Below are positions 23,070 through 33,908 of a DNA stretch of 64,000 nucleotides, in pieces. The notes below the pieces were generated by a model that saw nothing but the letters and a program-made list of their open reading frames with translations, ran no database searches and had not been told where the DNA came from. Positions within the stretch are counted from its first letter, which is position 1; each line of letters opens with the position of its first letter. Position numbers and translations under genes: made by a program. The DNA is taken from contig CM057469.1 of assembly GCA_030035585.1 (NCBI GenBank), positions 14,316,501-14,380,500 of the forward strand, written 5' to 3'. The DNA comes from Dugong dugon. Its lineage: Eukaryota > Chordata > Mammalia > Sirenia > Dugongidae.

Positions 23070-23773
23070 ATGAGAAGAAACAGCTGCAAACATCCATTAA
23101 TAATTGGAAAGTGGAATGTACATAGTATGAATCTAGGGAAATTGGAAGTCATCGAAAATGAAATGGAATGCATAAGCATCAATATCCTAGGCGTTAGTGA
23201 GCTGAAATGGACTCGTATTGGCCATTTTGAATCGAACTATCATATGGTCTACTATGCCTGGAATGACAAAGAGGCATGGTGTCACATTCATCATCAAAAG
23301 GAAGATTTCAAGATCTGTCCTGAAGTACACCGTTGTCACTCATAGGATAATATCCCTACACCTACAAGGAAGACCAGTTAATATGACTCTTAAGCAAATT
23401 TACCCACCAATTACTAATTCCAAAGATGAGAAAATTGAAGATTTTTACCAACTTCTGCAGTCAGAAAATAATCAAAACATGCAGTCAAGATGCATTGATA
23501 GTTACTGGTGATCAGAATACGAAAGTTGGAAACAAAGAAGAAGGAACAGTAGTTGAAAAATATGGCCCTAGTGATAGAAACAGTGTCAGAGATTGCATGA
23601 TAGAATTTTGCAAGACCAACTTCTTCATTAAAAATATCTTTTTTCACCAACATAAACAGCAACTATATACGTGGATCTTGCCAGATGGAATACACAGAAA
23701 TCAAATGGACTACATCTGTGGAAAGATGATGGAAAAGCTCAATATCATCAGTCAGAACAAGGTCAGGGGCTGA
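23070..23773 (+). pseudogene. RTE ORF2, endonuclease part
   Basis: Apurinic-endonuclease-like domain with the N-terminal motif (N/K)WNVxSMN and the conserved SELKWT, then TGDQNTKVGNKEEGTVVEK (the D-x-N region) and HRNQMDYICG (the C-terminal D-x-I-C motif) in a second frame from 23426. At least one frameshift between 23345 and 23426 breaks it. In a working element this domain nicks the target DNA. Confidence 0.85.
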
Positions 23774-24241
23774 CTGTGGAGCAGACCATTAATTGCTAAT
23801 ATGAAAGTTCAAGTTGAAGCTGAAGAAAATTAGAAGAAGTCCATGAGAGCCAAAGTATGATTTGAGTATATTCCACCTGAATTTAGAGACCATCTGAAGA
23901 ATAGATTTGTCTCATTAAGCACTAATGACGGAAGACCAGATGATGTATGGAATGCCATCAAAGACGTCAGACATGAAGAAAGCAAGAGGTCATTAAAAAG
24001 ACAGGAAAGAGAGGACCAAAATGGATGTCAGAAGAGACTCTGAAACTTGCTCTTGAACATTGTGAAGTAAAAGAGCTGAGCAGAAGATTTCAAAGGGCAG
24101 CTCAAGAAGACCAAGTATTATAACGACATGTTCAAAGACCTAGAGTTAGAAAACCAAAAAGGAAGAACACGCTCGGCATTTCTCAAGCTGAAAGAACTGA
24201 AGAGAAAATTCAAGCCTTGAGTTGCAATACTGAAGGATTCT

Positions 24242-25842
24242 GTGGGGAAAATATTAAATGACACAGGAAGCATCAAAAGAAGATGGAAGGAATACACGGA
24301 GTCACTGTGTCAAAAAGAATTGGGTGACATTCAACCATTTCAGAGGGTAGCATATGATCAAGAACCGATGGTACTGAAGGAAGAGGTCCAAGCTTCACTG
24401 AAGGCATTGGAGAAAAACAAGCTTCCAGGAACTGACAGAATACCAACTGAGATGTTTCAACAAATGGATGCAGCACTGGAAGTACTCACTTGTCTATATG
24501 AAGAAATTTGGAAGACAGCTACCTGGCCAACCAACTGGAAGAGATCCATATTTATGCCTATTCCAAAGAAAGGTGCTCCAACAGAATGTGGAAATTATTG
24601 AACAATATCATTAATATCACACAGAAGTAAAATTTTGCTGAAGATCATTCAAAAGCTGTTGCAGCAGTACGTCGACAGGGAACTGCCAGAAATTCAAGCC
24701 AGATTCAGAAGAGGACGTGGACCGAAGGATATCGTTGTTGATGTCAGCTGGATCTTGGCTAAAAGCAGAGAATACCAGAAAGATGATTGCCTGTGTTTTA
24801 TTGACCATGCAAAAACATTCCACTGTGTGGATCATAACAAATTATGTTTAACATTACGGAGAATGGGGATACCAGAACACTTAATTGTGCTCATGTGGAA
24901 CTTGTACATAGTCCAAGAGGCAGTCATTCGAACAGAACAAGGGGATACCGAGTGGTATAAAATCAGGAAACGTGCATCAGGGTTGTATCCTTTCCCCATA
25001 CTTATTCAATCTGTATGCTGAGCAAATAATCCGAGAAGCTGGAATATATGAGGAAGAATGAGGCATTGGATTAGAGGAAGACTCATTAACAAACTATGTG
25101 CAGATGACACAGCCTTGCTTGCTGAAAGTGAAGAGGACTTGAAGCATTTATTGATGAAGATCAAAGATTACAGCCTTCAGTATGGATTTCAACTCAACAT
25201 AAAGAAAACAAAAATCCTCACAACTGGACCAAAAGCAACATCATGATCAATGGAGAAAAGATTGAAGTTGTCAAGGATTTCATTTTACTTGGATCCACAA
25301 TCAATGCCCATGGAAGAAGCAGTCAAGAAGTCAAATGACACATTGCATTGGGCCATGTCTGCTGCAAAAGACCTCTTTAAAGTGTTAAAAAGCAAAGATG
25401 TCTGTTTAAAGTCTAAGGTATGCCTGACCCAACCCATGGTGTTTTCATTTGCTGCATATGCATGCAAAAGCTGGACAATGAATAAGGAAGACCAAAGAAG
25501 ACTTCATGACTTTGAATTATGGTGTTAGTGAAAAATATTGAATATACCATGGACTGCCAGAAGAATGAACAAATCTGTCTTAGAGTAAGTACAACCAGAA
25601 TGCTCCTTAGAATCAAGGATGGTGAGTTTTCGTGTCACATACTTTGGACATGTTATCAGAGGGATCAGTCCCTGGAGAAGGACATCATGCTTGGTAAAGT
25701 GGAGGATCAGCAAAAAAGTGGAAGACCCTCAACGAGGTGGATTAACACAGTGGCTGCAGCAGTGGGCTCAAGCATAACAACAATTGTGAGGATGGTGCAG
25801 GACCGGGCAGTGTTTTGTTCTGTTGTACATAGTGTCGTCTAA
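24242..25842 (+). pseudogene. RTE ORF2, reverse-transcriptase and C-terminal part
   Basis: Frames 24242-24601, 24635-25021, 25058-25246, 25250-25528 and 25519-25842 follow one another as one RTE-type RT plus C-terminal extension, separated by frameshifts. The palm motif reads CADD instead of the usual YADD. The RT copies the element RNA at the nicked target; this copy cannot. Confidence 0.85.
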
Positions 25843-25850
25843 CAGCATGA

Positions 25851-26155
25851 CGTTTATGTAAAAGGTATGTTGTTAAGTTCTTTGAGTTAGCAAGCATGCA
25901 TTAATTAAATGAGCATATAGATAAATTTTCATGAATGTTTCACCAACACATATTTAAGAATAAAAATTAAATATTAAATCTTTTGAGATTGATCTTGTTG
26001 AGCTTTGATTAGATACAGTTAGCTTTCTTTGATGATATTGTTTTTGTATTTAATCTGTATTAGAATTGTTTCAATTTATTTAGTAATGTGTTTGTCCATT
26101 TCACTAGTTAATTTAGTCAAATTAATGAGTAATTTTTTTTTTTTTTTAACCTCAG
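25851..26155. other. intron with strong acceptor tract
   Basis: AT-rich. A run of 16 T (26132-26147) then aacctcag forms a strong 3' splice site for the next exon. Confidence 0.6.
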
Positions 26156-26308
26156 GAACCTTTGAAAGATGATGGAGAATATGTGTATTGCCTTACTCGG
26201 AGTAATCCTAAAGTTCCTTACAATCCATATGATCTTCAGGCAGTCTCTGCTAACACAGCTAGACATTGCAAAGAATTCTGGATTATTACTGCTTCATTTA
26301 TTTCAAAG
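26156..26308 (+). CDS. DNAH14: DNAH14 exon, N-terminal tail
   Basis: 153 bp, phase 0 to phase 0, residues 140-190. Acceptor ttttttaacctcag|GAA; donor TCAAAG|gtaata. The peptide holds the most conserved block seen so far: DDGEYVYCLTRSNPK, then PYNPYDLQAVSANTARH and EFWIITASFISK. Y-(D/N)-P-Y-(D/N)-L followed by a histidine-containing strip is also found in the tails of DNAH6-type inner-arm chains (from memory), so this is dynein family sequence, not a chance frame. Skipping it would keep the frame. Confidence 0.88.
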
Positions 26309-27455
26309 GTAATATGTAATAGATGTTTTCAGCTTTCAGAATCATATTAGAAAAAGATTTTTGAATTTAGAATTTAATTGGATAAATTTATCTCTGTGTT
26401 TCAGAGAAACCAGATCATTTGAGGAGCAATTTTTTCAACAATGATCTGATTACTCTTTATGTTTAAGAACCTTCTTAGGAGGAAGTTAATAGTGACGTAT
26501 CTTTCTTCTTTTTAGAGTTCTAGGTTTGAGAATTCAACTTTTAAGAAAACTTAGTATTTGGTGTAATTTTTTTTTAAGGAAGATAGTAGGCATTTACTGG
26601 CATAATAGAACCTGTAATAATGATAATAATGTGTTCTTCATTGGCAGAATTTATCAGAAACTTTATTGTCAGATGTAGAAATCCCTTTACTATACTCTTA
26701 CATAGAACTTTGATATTTATCACAAGTCTGAAATTATATAGTTCTTTGATCATTTGTTTAATGTTTGTCTGCCAACCGCTGCCATCCTAGCCTTCCAACT
26801 AAACTCTAAGTATGCAAGTGTGGGATCACATCTGTGTGAAGTAGATCAGTATGTGAAGATATGGAAATGTCTCTAATCTGCATTATTAAATGAAAAAGAA
26901 AGTAAAAGCATCTATGTAAGAAAAAAAGTACATATAGATACATATGTGTTGATACAGGCATTTTCATTTCTGGAAGACATTTCACAAAAATGTTAACATT
27001 CAGATGGGGGAAGAGGGATTCTTGGAAAGAGAGAGAGAATTCCTTGATGAATGGCATGTAGTTTTTGAATGTCAAGTGGGGTATCTGGGTAGCCACTTTG
27101 TGACTACTACATCCCTGTAGTTAAAATTGAGTTCCAAAATACTACTTTTTTAGAAAATACAAAAATTCTGTAACAAAAAAATGAATAGCTATTTATAGAA
27201 AGTGTTTCAGGATGAGAAAGAAGTTTCTTTTTTTCTCTGTTGGAGCACAAGAAAGAGCATTAGAAAATAGCAAGTATAGAAGCAGTTTATCAAGGGAAAT
27301 CAAGTTTGGGTGTAGATGAAGTGGCTGAGGGTTCATATCTAGAAAAATCATTATTATGAAGGTCAGTAATTATGAGCCAAATGCAGGCTTTCTTAATTTT
27401 TTGAAAATAGCACATATTTCTTTAAGAAATAATGATTTGTGCTTTATATTTGCAG
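26309..27455. other. intron, nothing recognised
   Basis: AT-rich intron without an assignable repeat; an A/G-rich stretch at 27000-27040 (gagagagaga). Confidence 0.5.
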
Positions 27456-27568
27456 GTTACTAAAGTAGGTGATACAGAAGAAATAGAACTCTTGCCTATT
27501 ACGGAATGGCTAATGGAAAGAAAATGTTACTACTTATTACAGACTTACAAGATATTTTTCAATTTCCG
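27456..27568 (+). CDS. DNAH14: DNAH14 exon, N-terminal tail
   Basis: 113 bp, phase 0 in, phase 2 out; residues 191-228. Acceptor tttatatttgcag|GTT; donor TTTCCG|gtgaga. Encodes VTKVGDTEEIELLPITEWLM and RKCYYLLQTYKIFFNF. The E-(I/L)-x-x-W-x-x-E-(R/K)-x-x-(F/Y)-x-x-L pattern is shared with the N-terminal tails of other axonemal dynein heavy chains (for example the FIEIDRWEQEYLYHREL strip of DNAH6). The split codon CG|A (Arg) joins it to the next exon. Confidence 0.88.
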
Positions 27569-27814
27569 GTGAGATGAAGAGAAACCAATTACTTGTAGTT
27601 TGAAAAAGCAATTTCCTGGATAGTCACATTTATGGGAAATTATAGCGGAAATGGACTATTCCATAAAAATTTTTTTTAGATCAAAGGAAGCTTACCCATT
27701 TAAGTACTAAAGCTCTTAATTTTAACCATTTTGGGTAATATTGTAAAAAAAGATATTTTATACTCAAGCAAACTTAAATAGAATATATTTATCCTAATTT
27801 ACCTTGTGTTTTTT

Positions 27815-27970
27815 GTACATTTATTTATCCATTAAATGAATACTTTTTGAGGGTTTACTGTGAACAAGTGTGATTCTAGATGCTGGGAATACTGTATTGA
27901 TCAAACCAAACAATTCCCCTGCTCTCAAAGAACCTATATTATAGTGGGTGAGACAGATAATAAACACATA
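27815..27970 (-). repeat. L2-like 3' end, antisense
   Basis: acatttatttatccattaaa, tagatgctgggaatactgta, aagaacctatattatagtgg and gagacagataataaacacat: the usual complement of an L2/MIR-type LINE tail. Confidence 0.6.
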
Positions 27971-28189
27971 GATTAACTTTTCAATTCCTCTTCAAGTAGG
28001 TTCTCACAAGTACCTTTCTTGATTTTTATCTCTGAGTTTTTAGAATTACAAAAAAATATGTATTTTAATGTATTAAATAAGATCAAAATTACATATTTTA
28101 ATTTTTTACTTACCACTATGCAGACATTTCTTATCAATGTACTTTTTCATTATCACTGAAATTGAATCTTGACCCTTCTTGAAATGAGT

Positions 28190-29185
28190 TTCTTTTGAAA
28201 ATAGTAGGGGAATACATCAGGATTGGAGGAAGATACATTAACAACCTGCGATATGAAGATGCCACAACCTTGCTTGCTGAAAGCAAAGAGGACTTGAAGC
28301 ACTTACTGATGAAGATGGAAGACCACAGCCTTCAGTACGGATTACATCTCAACATAAAGAAAACAAAAAAATCCTCACAACTGGGCCGATAAGGAACATC
28401 ATGATAAATGGAGAAAAGACTCAAGTTGTCAAGGATTTCATTTTACTTGGATGCACAATCAAAGCCCATGGAAGCAGCAGTCAAGACATCAAACGATGTA
28501 TTGCATTGGGCAAATCTGCTGCAAAAGACCTCTTTCAAATGTTAAAAAGCAAAGATGTCACTTTAAGGACTAAGGTGCACCTGACCCAAGCCATGTTATT
28601 TTCATTCACGTCATACGCTGGCCCAGTGGTTAAGAGCTTGGCTGCTAACCAAAAGGTCGACAGTTAGAAGCCACCAGCCACTCCCTGAAAACCCTATGGG
28701 GCAGTTCTACTCTGTTTTATAGGGTCGCAATGAGTTGGAATCGACTTGACGGCAACAGGTTTGGTTTTAGTGCATATGCATAAGGAGGACTAAAGAAGAA
28801 TTGCTGCCTTTGAATTACGGTGTTGGCAAAGAATATTGAATATACCACGGACTGCCAGAAGAACAAACAAATCTGTCTTGGAAAAAATACAGCCAGAATG
28901 CTCCTTAGAAGTGAGGATGGCGAGACTTCATCTCATGTACTTTGGCCATGTTATCATGAGGGAACAGTCCCTGGAGAAGGACACCATGCTTAGTAAAGAA
29001 TAGGGTCAGCAAAAAAGAGGAAGACCCTCAACAAGATGAATTGACATGGTGGCCGCAACAATGGGCTCAAACATAGCAAGGATTGTGAGGATGGTGCAGG
29101 ACCAGGCAGTGTTTCGTTCTGTTGTTCATGGGGTTGTTATGAGTTGGAACCGACTTGCGGTACCTAACAACAGCAACAATAAGCG
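28190..29185 (+). mobile_element. RTE LINE 3' part, interrupted by an AfroSINE
   Basis: Starts inside RT: RYEDATTLLAESKEDLKHLL, where the YADD palm motif has decayed to YEDA. Continues with MINGEKTQVVKDFILLGCTI, is interrupted at 28618-28772, then resumes aaggaggactaaagaagaat and runs to the tail (ggttgttatgagttggaacc, gacttgcggtacctaacaac). Confidence 0.9.
28618..28772 (+). repeat. AfroSINE inside RTE
   Basis: Plus strand, gcccagtggttaagagcttg to gacggcaacaggtttggttt. Box-B region is altered (cgacagttagaagcc). About 20 bp of RTE sequence is missing at the site, and a clear duplication is not seen. Confidence 0.9.
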
Positions 29186-29197
29186 AATACACATATT

Positions 29198-29385
29198 CAG
29201 TGAAACCTGTGAGAGCCGGAACTCGACAGGACTGCCTTGTTTTTCCAGATCTCTAAAGATTTCTGTCTTTGACAGGATGCAGTCTTACCACTTTGCTATC
29301 AATTGTTTTAGTGGAAAATACTTGAGTTTTCCTTCTCTGACAAGTTTCTGCCCTACACAGGTTCTGGCTTTTGCAGGTTTTACTG
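29198..29385 (+). mobile_element. small TIR element, pogo/Tigger-like (copy 1)
   Basis: 188 bp with ends cagtgaaacctgtgagagcc and ggcttttgcaggttttactg, i.e. imperfect terminal inverted repeats CAGTRAAACCTG. TA follows the right end. A second copy lies inverted at 47934-48120. It immediately follows the RTE tail. Confidence 0.65.
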
Positions 29386-29700
29386 TACTATTAAAGGAAA
29401 ATAATGTTTTATATTTACTGGACTGTTACAGCTGAGTGAATTATGCATCTGTCAGAATTATAATGACTTATTAACATTTACCTTTTGCTCTGTATTCTGT
29501 TGACAGTTTGGGAGAAAAGTTATATGCCTTTTTAGTACTTTCTTTTAGATAACTTGGGATGAATGAAACATATTCTAGATAGTTTTCTAATATTCCTAAT
29601 ATTAGAAATTATTATTATTCCTAATAAGCCTTTACTAAATTTATTCCATATAAATACATGATTTACAAATCTAGAATGTAAAAAGTGCTTTTTCTTTCAG
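29386..29700. other. intron, nothing recognised
   Basis: AT-rich; ends in the acceptor tract gctttttctttcag. Confidence 0.5.
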
Positions 29701-29763
29701 AATTAATAAAGCATTCGTTACCTGGAAAATTAATGTTAAAAGAATTAAGACTGAGAAGAGCAG
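29701..29763 (+). CDS. DNAH14: DNAH14 microexon-sized exon, tail
   Basis: 63 bp, phase 2 to phase 2, residues 228-249, too short for ORF finders. Acceptor ctttttctttcag|A and donor GAGCAG|gtaagt are both near consensus. With the split codons it reads RINKAFVTWKINVKRIKTEKS. The pattern F-R-x-x-K-A-F-x-x-W-(K/R)-x-x-V is a hallmark of the N-terminal tail of axonemal dynein heavy chains (DNAH6 has a closely similar strip, from memory), which makes this short exon one of the strongest proofs of the gene's identity. Confidence 0.9.
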
Positions 29764-30085
29764 GTAAGTTTCGATATGCAATATATTTATAAAATTTCAA
29801 AAGGAAGCCATATTTTAAAAATGCAGGATGGAAGAAGTTATAAATTTAATTCAGTGATTGGAAAGGCACATTCCATTGCCTTTGTGATTAAATTTAACCC
29901 ATCTTAATTTTTTTAAAAGATTATTAAACATTTATTATATTTCCAAATACGCCATTCTGTGGTTTGAAGAAATCAGTGGTATGAAGAACCTTGATGAGTT
30001 CTCTTGGTCACTTGATCTAACTTTTAGCTTCACGAAGAGGAATGATTAAATTATCCAAGATTCATGACAGTTAATCCTATCTTGT
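29764..30085. other. intron, nothing recognised
   Basis: AT-rich intron without assigned repeat. Confidence 0.45.
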
Positions 30086-30985
30086 AGGGTCTCCAGGAGC
30101 CATTTTTTCAAATTAGATATTTATTTTGAGATAATTATAGATTGACATGTATTTGTAAGAAATAATACAGAGATTCCATGTAGTCTTTACCCAGTTTCCT
30201 CATGGGAACACCTTGTAAAGGTATAGTACAGTATCACACCCTGGATATTGACACTGATGTAGTCAAAATACAGAACGTTTCCATCACCACAGGATCTCTC
30301 CTGTTGCCCTTTTATAGCCATACCCACTTCCTTCCTGTCCCCACCCCCTCCTTAACCCCCGGCAGCCACTATTCTATCCTCTACTGCTATAATTTTGTCA
30401 TTTCAAGAATATTATGTAAATGGAACCATATAATACATAACCTTTGGGATTGGCTCTTTACACTTAGCATAATTCCCTGGCGATTCATCCAGATTGTTGC
30501 ATGTATCAATAGTTTGTTCCTTTTTATTGCTGATAGTATTCCATAGTATGGATATAATACAGTTTTTCAACCATTTACCTGTTGAAGTATACCAGGGTGT
30601 TTTCCAGTTTTTGGCTATTGCTAATAAAGGACTTCATGCTTGGTAAAGTAGAGGGTCAGTGAAAGAAAGAAAGACCCTCAACGAGATGGATTGACACAGT
30701 GGCTGCAACAGTGGGCTGAAACATAGCAACAATTGTGAGGATGGTGTAGGAACAGGCAGTGTTTCATTCTGTTGTACCTAGTGTCACTATGAGTTGGAAC
30801 CAACTTGATGGCACCTAACAACAACAACAACAATAAAGCTGATATAAACATTTGTGTACGGGTTTTTGTGTGAACGTAACTTTTCATTTTTCTGGAGTAA
30901 ATGCCCAAGAGTGCGATTGCTGAGTTGTGTGGTGGTTGTATATTTAGTTTTTTAAGAAACTACCAAACTTTTCCAGAGTGACTAT
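30086..30985 (-). repeat. old L1 3' UTR, antisense, split by RTE tail
   Basis: The + strand gives complement phrases of an old L1 3' end: tttaccc agtttcc, catcaccacaggatctctc, cagccactattctatcc, tttttattgctgatagtatt, and after the interruption gcccaagagtgcgattgctg. The gap is 30631-30828. Confidence 0.7.
30631..30828 (+). mobile_element. RTE LINE, 5'-truncated tail
   Basis: About 200 bp: acttcatgcttggtaaagta, gatggattgacacagtggct, gaggatggtgtaggaacagg, cactatgagttggaaccaac and (AAC)n at the end (30818-30828). Inserted in the old L1. Confidence 0.9.
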
Positions 30986-32184
30986 TAAATCTCACAATTA
31001 CATGCATATGGAAATTTCTATGTAATTATTTTTATAATGCACCCTCCCAAGTTTCTTTGTATCTGTGTTAAAATATGAAAACTAAAATTGAATACGTTTT
31101 TCTAAGAAGACTTAAACAGTGCTGATAATATGAGTTCATTACTACCTGAGTTTTAATCATTATCCTCTTGTTAATAAATACCAAGATCGGGTTTGCTTTT
31201 TCTGATGTTTCTCTTTCCAGGATGTGCCAGTAGTCTTTAGCACCATCTCTTCCTCCCTGTACCAGATACTCTAGAGGTGTGTCAATGAACAAATTCTTCT
31301 ACACACCGTAATAAGCTTTCATGTTATATGAAGCTTATATAATTTGAGGAGGCCTCCTTTAAGATAGATAATATAAGGAAGGAGCCATGAAAATGAAGGG
31401 CCCACGAAGCTTAAGCTTCACTAGCTTCATGGTATATAAAACTCTCACCTGTAAAATGGAAAGACAGGGAAGAGTTAATTTTTAATCATGATATTTTTGT
31501 ATTATGAGCTTGATAATCCTGAAAAATCATTTACCCCACAAGGGATCAGTGAAGAGCAGAGGGTTCCTCTTCTCCACACACTTTGCTTTTCTTGATCCAA
31601 TTGTCAGAGAGCCTTCTCTCTTGCAATATGTTCTTCTCTCCTCACATTCTTTTCTTTCCAGTATTGTTAACAGCAATTTGGGTCACCTCTGTGACCATTA
31701 ATGGACCAGTAGAAAGGAACAGAGAAAAGAACAGGTCTCATCTTTTCTAGTTTAGGGTATAAGTGGTTGGAGAATTTAAGGAACATTCTCCAAATGGTCC
31801 CTGGGCCACTATCCTAACCTGCTGACTTTTTTCCTATAATTGAGGAAAATATAGAGAAAATTGTTTTTATAATTCTCTTTGGGTATCACTGCCTAATAAT
31901 TAAAAATTCTTAGACTGCATTGTCATAACAGAGTAACATCATCATTTGTCTCCCCTCTCTTATTTCATTTTAACCTAACATACCTGGTATCTAAAACCCT
32001 GCCTGCAACATAATCAGCCATAAACTCCTAATGCTTACTAATCTTTATTAATGTCAATTTAAAATGTGGTAGCTGTAGTATATTTTAAATACAGGCATAT
32101 GGAGTAAATTATACTAGTTACCTCTAAATTAATTTCATTCACTTTGAGTGAGAGAGAAGTCCATGAAAATGTTTTAACTTTCAG
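30986..32184. other. intron, nothing recognised
   Basis: AT-rich, no repeat assigned; the branch/acceptor region before the next exon is atgttttaactttcag. Confidence 0.45.
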
Positions 32185-32329
32185 GTCGTTTTTGTGCTGC
32201 CATCTTTTTTGGGCTGATGAGTCGTTTCAAAGCTGTTTGCTTTATATTAGAGGACTTTGTGAAGATGCAGTTAACCTCAAAAAAGATAATGGACTTGAAG
32301 ATAATCCATCTGCCATATGCCTTGTAAAG
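32185..32329 (+). CDS. DNAH14: DNAH14 exon, N-terminal tail
   Basis: 145 bp, phase 2 in, phase 0 out; residues 249-297. Acceptor ttttaactttcag|G, donor CTTGTAAAG|gtgggt. It encodes RSFLCCHLFWADESFQ, then SCLLYIRGLCEDAVNLK and DNGLEDNPSAICLVK. In dynein tails this is the helix where the first folded segment begins (A-L-L-x-I-x-x-L-C-type pattern). Three cysteines in the first half are unusual but not diagnostic. The open frame runs past the donor for some distance, which is intron sequence. Confidence 0.88.
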
Positions 32330-32494
32330 GTGGGTACAGATATAGTACTAATAAAGACTAGTATAATCTTTATAAAGATTGGTACACAGAAACTAGAAGA
32401 AATGGAGTTTTCAGTCAAAGGGAATACAGATTTGTGATCCGTAAGTAAACCATCACTGTGGATGGGTAATATTCAAAAATATCTCCAAAGGGCA

Positions 32495-32600
32495 TGATTC
32501 CCTTGACAGTGAATTTTCAAATGACAAAACTGAGTCCTGGAGAGATTGATTTATCCAAGGCACAGAACCAACTAAAGACAGAGTTGGGATTTTTTATTAT
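32495..32600 (-). repeat. MIR fragment
   Basis: gtgaattttcaaatgacaaa, actgagtcctggagagattg, agacagagttgggattt: minus-strand MIR core, short. Confidence 0.5.
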
Positions 32601-32624
32601 GTTTCATATTCAAAAGTGAATTTT

Positions 32625-32790
32625 GTTCTATTGGATAGTATTTTGGATGCTTAATAGAAATGTAGATTTTTGTGTCCCACCCCTTGGGGAGGTGCAGAGG
32701 GTGATACTGGTAATCTACATTTTTAACAAGTCCCTCGGGTGGTTCTAATACAGAGTACATTTTGAGAACTACTCTTGTAGAACAACTATT
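32625..32790 (-). repeat. MER5-like element
   Basis: aaatgtagatttttgtgtcc, caccccttggggaggtgcag, ctacatttttaacaagtccc, tttgagaactactct: a short hAT-type remnant. Confidence 0.55.
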
Positions 32791-33776
32791 AAAAGTTTCT
32801 AAACATGTTATTTTGGGAAAATTAATGTGATATTGGTTTGTGGGAAAACTTGAAAGTGGGGAGATACTAGGGTTAAAGAAATCAAATAATATAGTATTGG
32901 AATAATGCAGGCATAAGCAGTAACGACTTCAGTTAGGATGCTGGCAGTGAGATCAGAAAGGAAGGAATATTTTTGAAACATAATTGACTTGGAAAAATTA
33001 GGACCTGGTAATCAGAAATGAGACTGGGAGAGGGAGAGCTCAAAGATTAAATTAAAAAATTTAAGCCTGGAGCAGTACTTTTTAATCTTTTTTTTCATTT
33101 TTGGAAACGTAACATTTGTAAATTTTACAGTATAAGTGGGGATAAAGATGTCTGCATATTTATTGATGAAAATTTATTTTGGCAAGAGAATTAACACGGT
33201 GTAGGAAAAAGAGAAATACTGAAGGAAAGAAGAATGATTAGATGTACATAAACAGGTCGAACATTCAGTCTCTGTATTACCAGGGAGAAGTTCAGTAGCA
33301 TAGTTCTTGGAGATTTCTTCTTGCCGGATTCTGAATAAATTTACTTTATTTGGATTATTTTCTTTTAGACTCATTAACTACATTTAACATTCATATTTTT
33401 AAGTTTTCAAATAATTGAGACTTCCAAGAGTCCACTGGGACTGAAATTCCTGGGATTGGTGGTTCCCTTGGGTTCGTGAATGTTTCTAAAATACCTCAAT
33501 TCTTGAATTTTTCTGCTTTGAATTAATCTTATTTATGATTCAGATAATGTATTTTTCTGTCTTTTTATCAAGATTTAGTTAGGTTTAACTGGATGTTTAA
33601 ATTTGAAAAACGTATAAGGCACATAGTGTATAAATGATAAAGAACATAAAGAAGAAAGTATGAAATATGCTCTTCTTTATGATGTGAAAGAGATGACCAC
33701 GACATTTTATCTTTTTTAATTTTTTTTATAAATCTTTTGACTTTCCACCACTCAACCTTTACTGTCATTTAATTAG
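32791..33776. other. intron, nothing recognised
   Basis: AT-rich; T-run at 33715-33727 and a pyrimidine stretch before the acceptor (cctttactgtcatttaattag). Confidence 0.45.
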
Positions 33777-33908
33777 CTGGATAGATCTCGTACATATTCT
33801 CTAGATGAATTTTGTGAAGAACAGTTAAAGCAAGCTGCCCTGGCATTGAAACAACTTGAGGCGATCAGGGATAAAGCAATTTCAAAGATGAAAAGTACGA
33901 TTCTAAAG
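33777..33908 (+). CDS. DNAH14: DNAH14 exon, N-terminal tail
   Basis: 132 bp, phase 0 to phase 0; residues 298-341. Acceptor catttaattag|CTG, donor CTAAAG|gtaatt. Encodes LDRSRTYSLDEFCEEQLKQA, then LALKQLEAIRDKAISKMKST. The (T/S)-(Y/F)-(S/T)-L-x-E-F pattern followed by a long amphipathic helix occurs at the same position in related axonemal chains (TYTLQEFKAAQ in DNAH6, from memory). Symmetrical phases mean the exon could be skipped in frame. The intron after it is 12.4 kb and holds a full-length antisense L1. Confidence 0.88.

Larger units (their letters stand above)
22690..25850 (+). mobile_element. RTE LINE, near full length, inactive
   Basis: A 3.16 kb plus-strand RTE-clade element. The 5' region contains ctcaggttggacggcactca (22947-22966). 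An endonuclease domain begins near 23100 (GKWNVHSMNLGKLEVIENEM, then LGVSELKWT). The RT domain runs 24240-25250 (NKLPGTDRIPTEMFQQ, PIPKKGAPTECGNY). Palm motif CADDTALLAES lies near 25100. The 3' part encodes SWTMNKEDQRR and KDIMLGKVEDQQKSGRPSTRW, ending at the shared tail ggtgcaggaccgggcagtgt. The reading frame is split over at least six pieces by frameshifts and stops. Confidence 0.92.
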
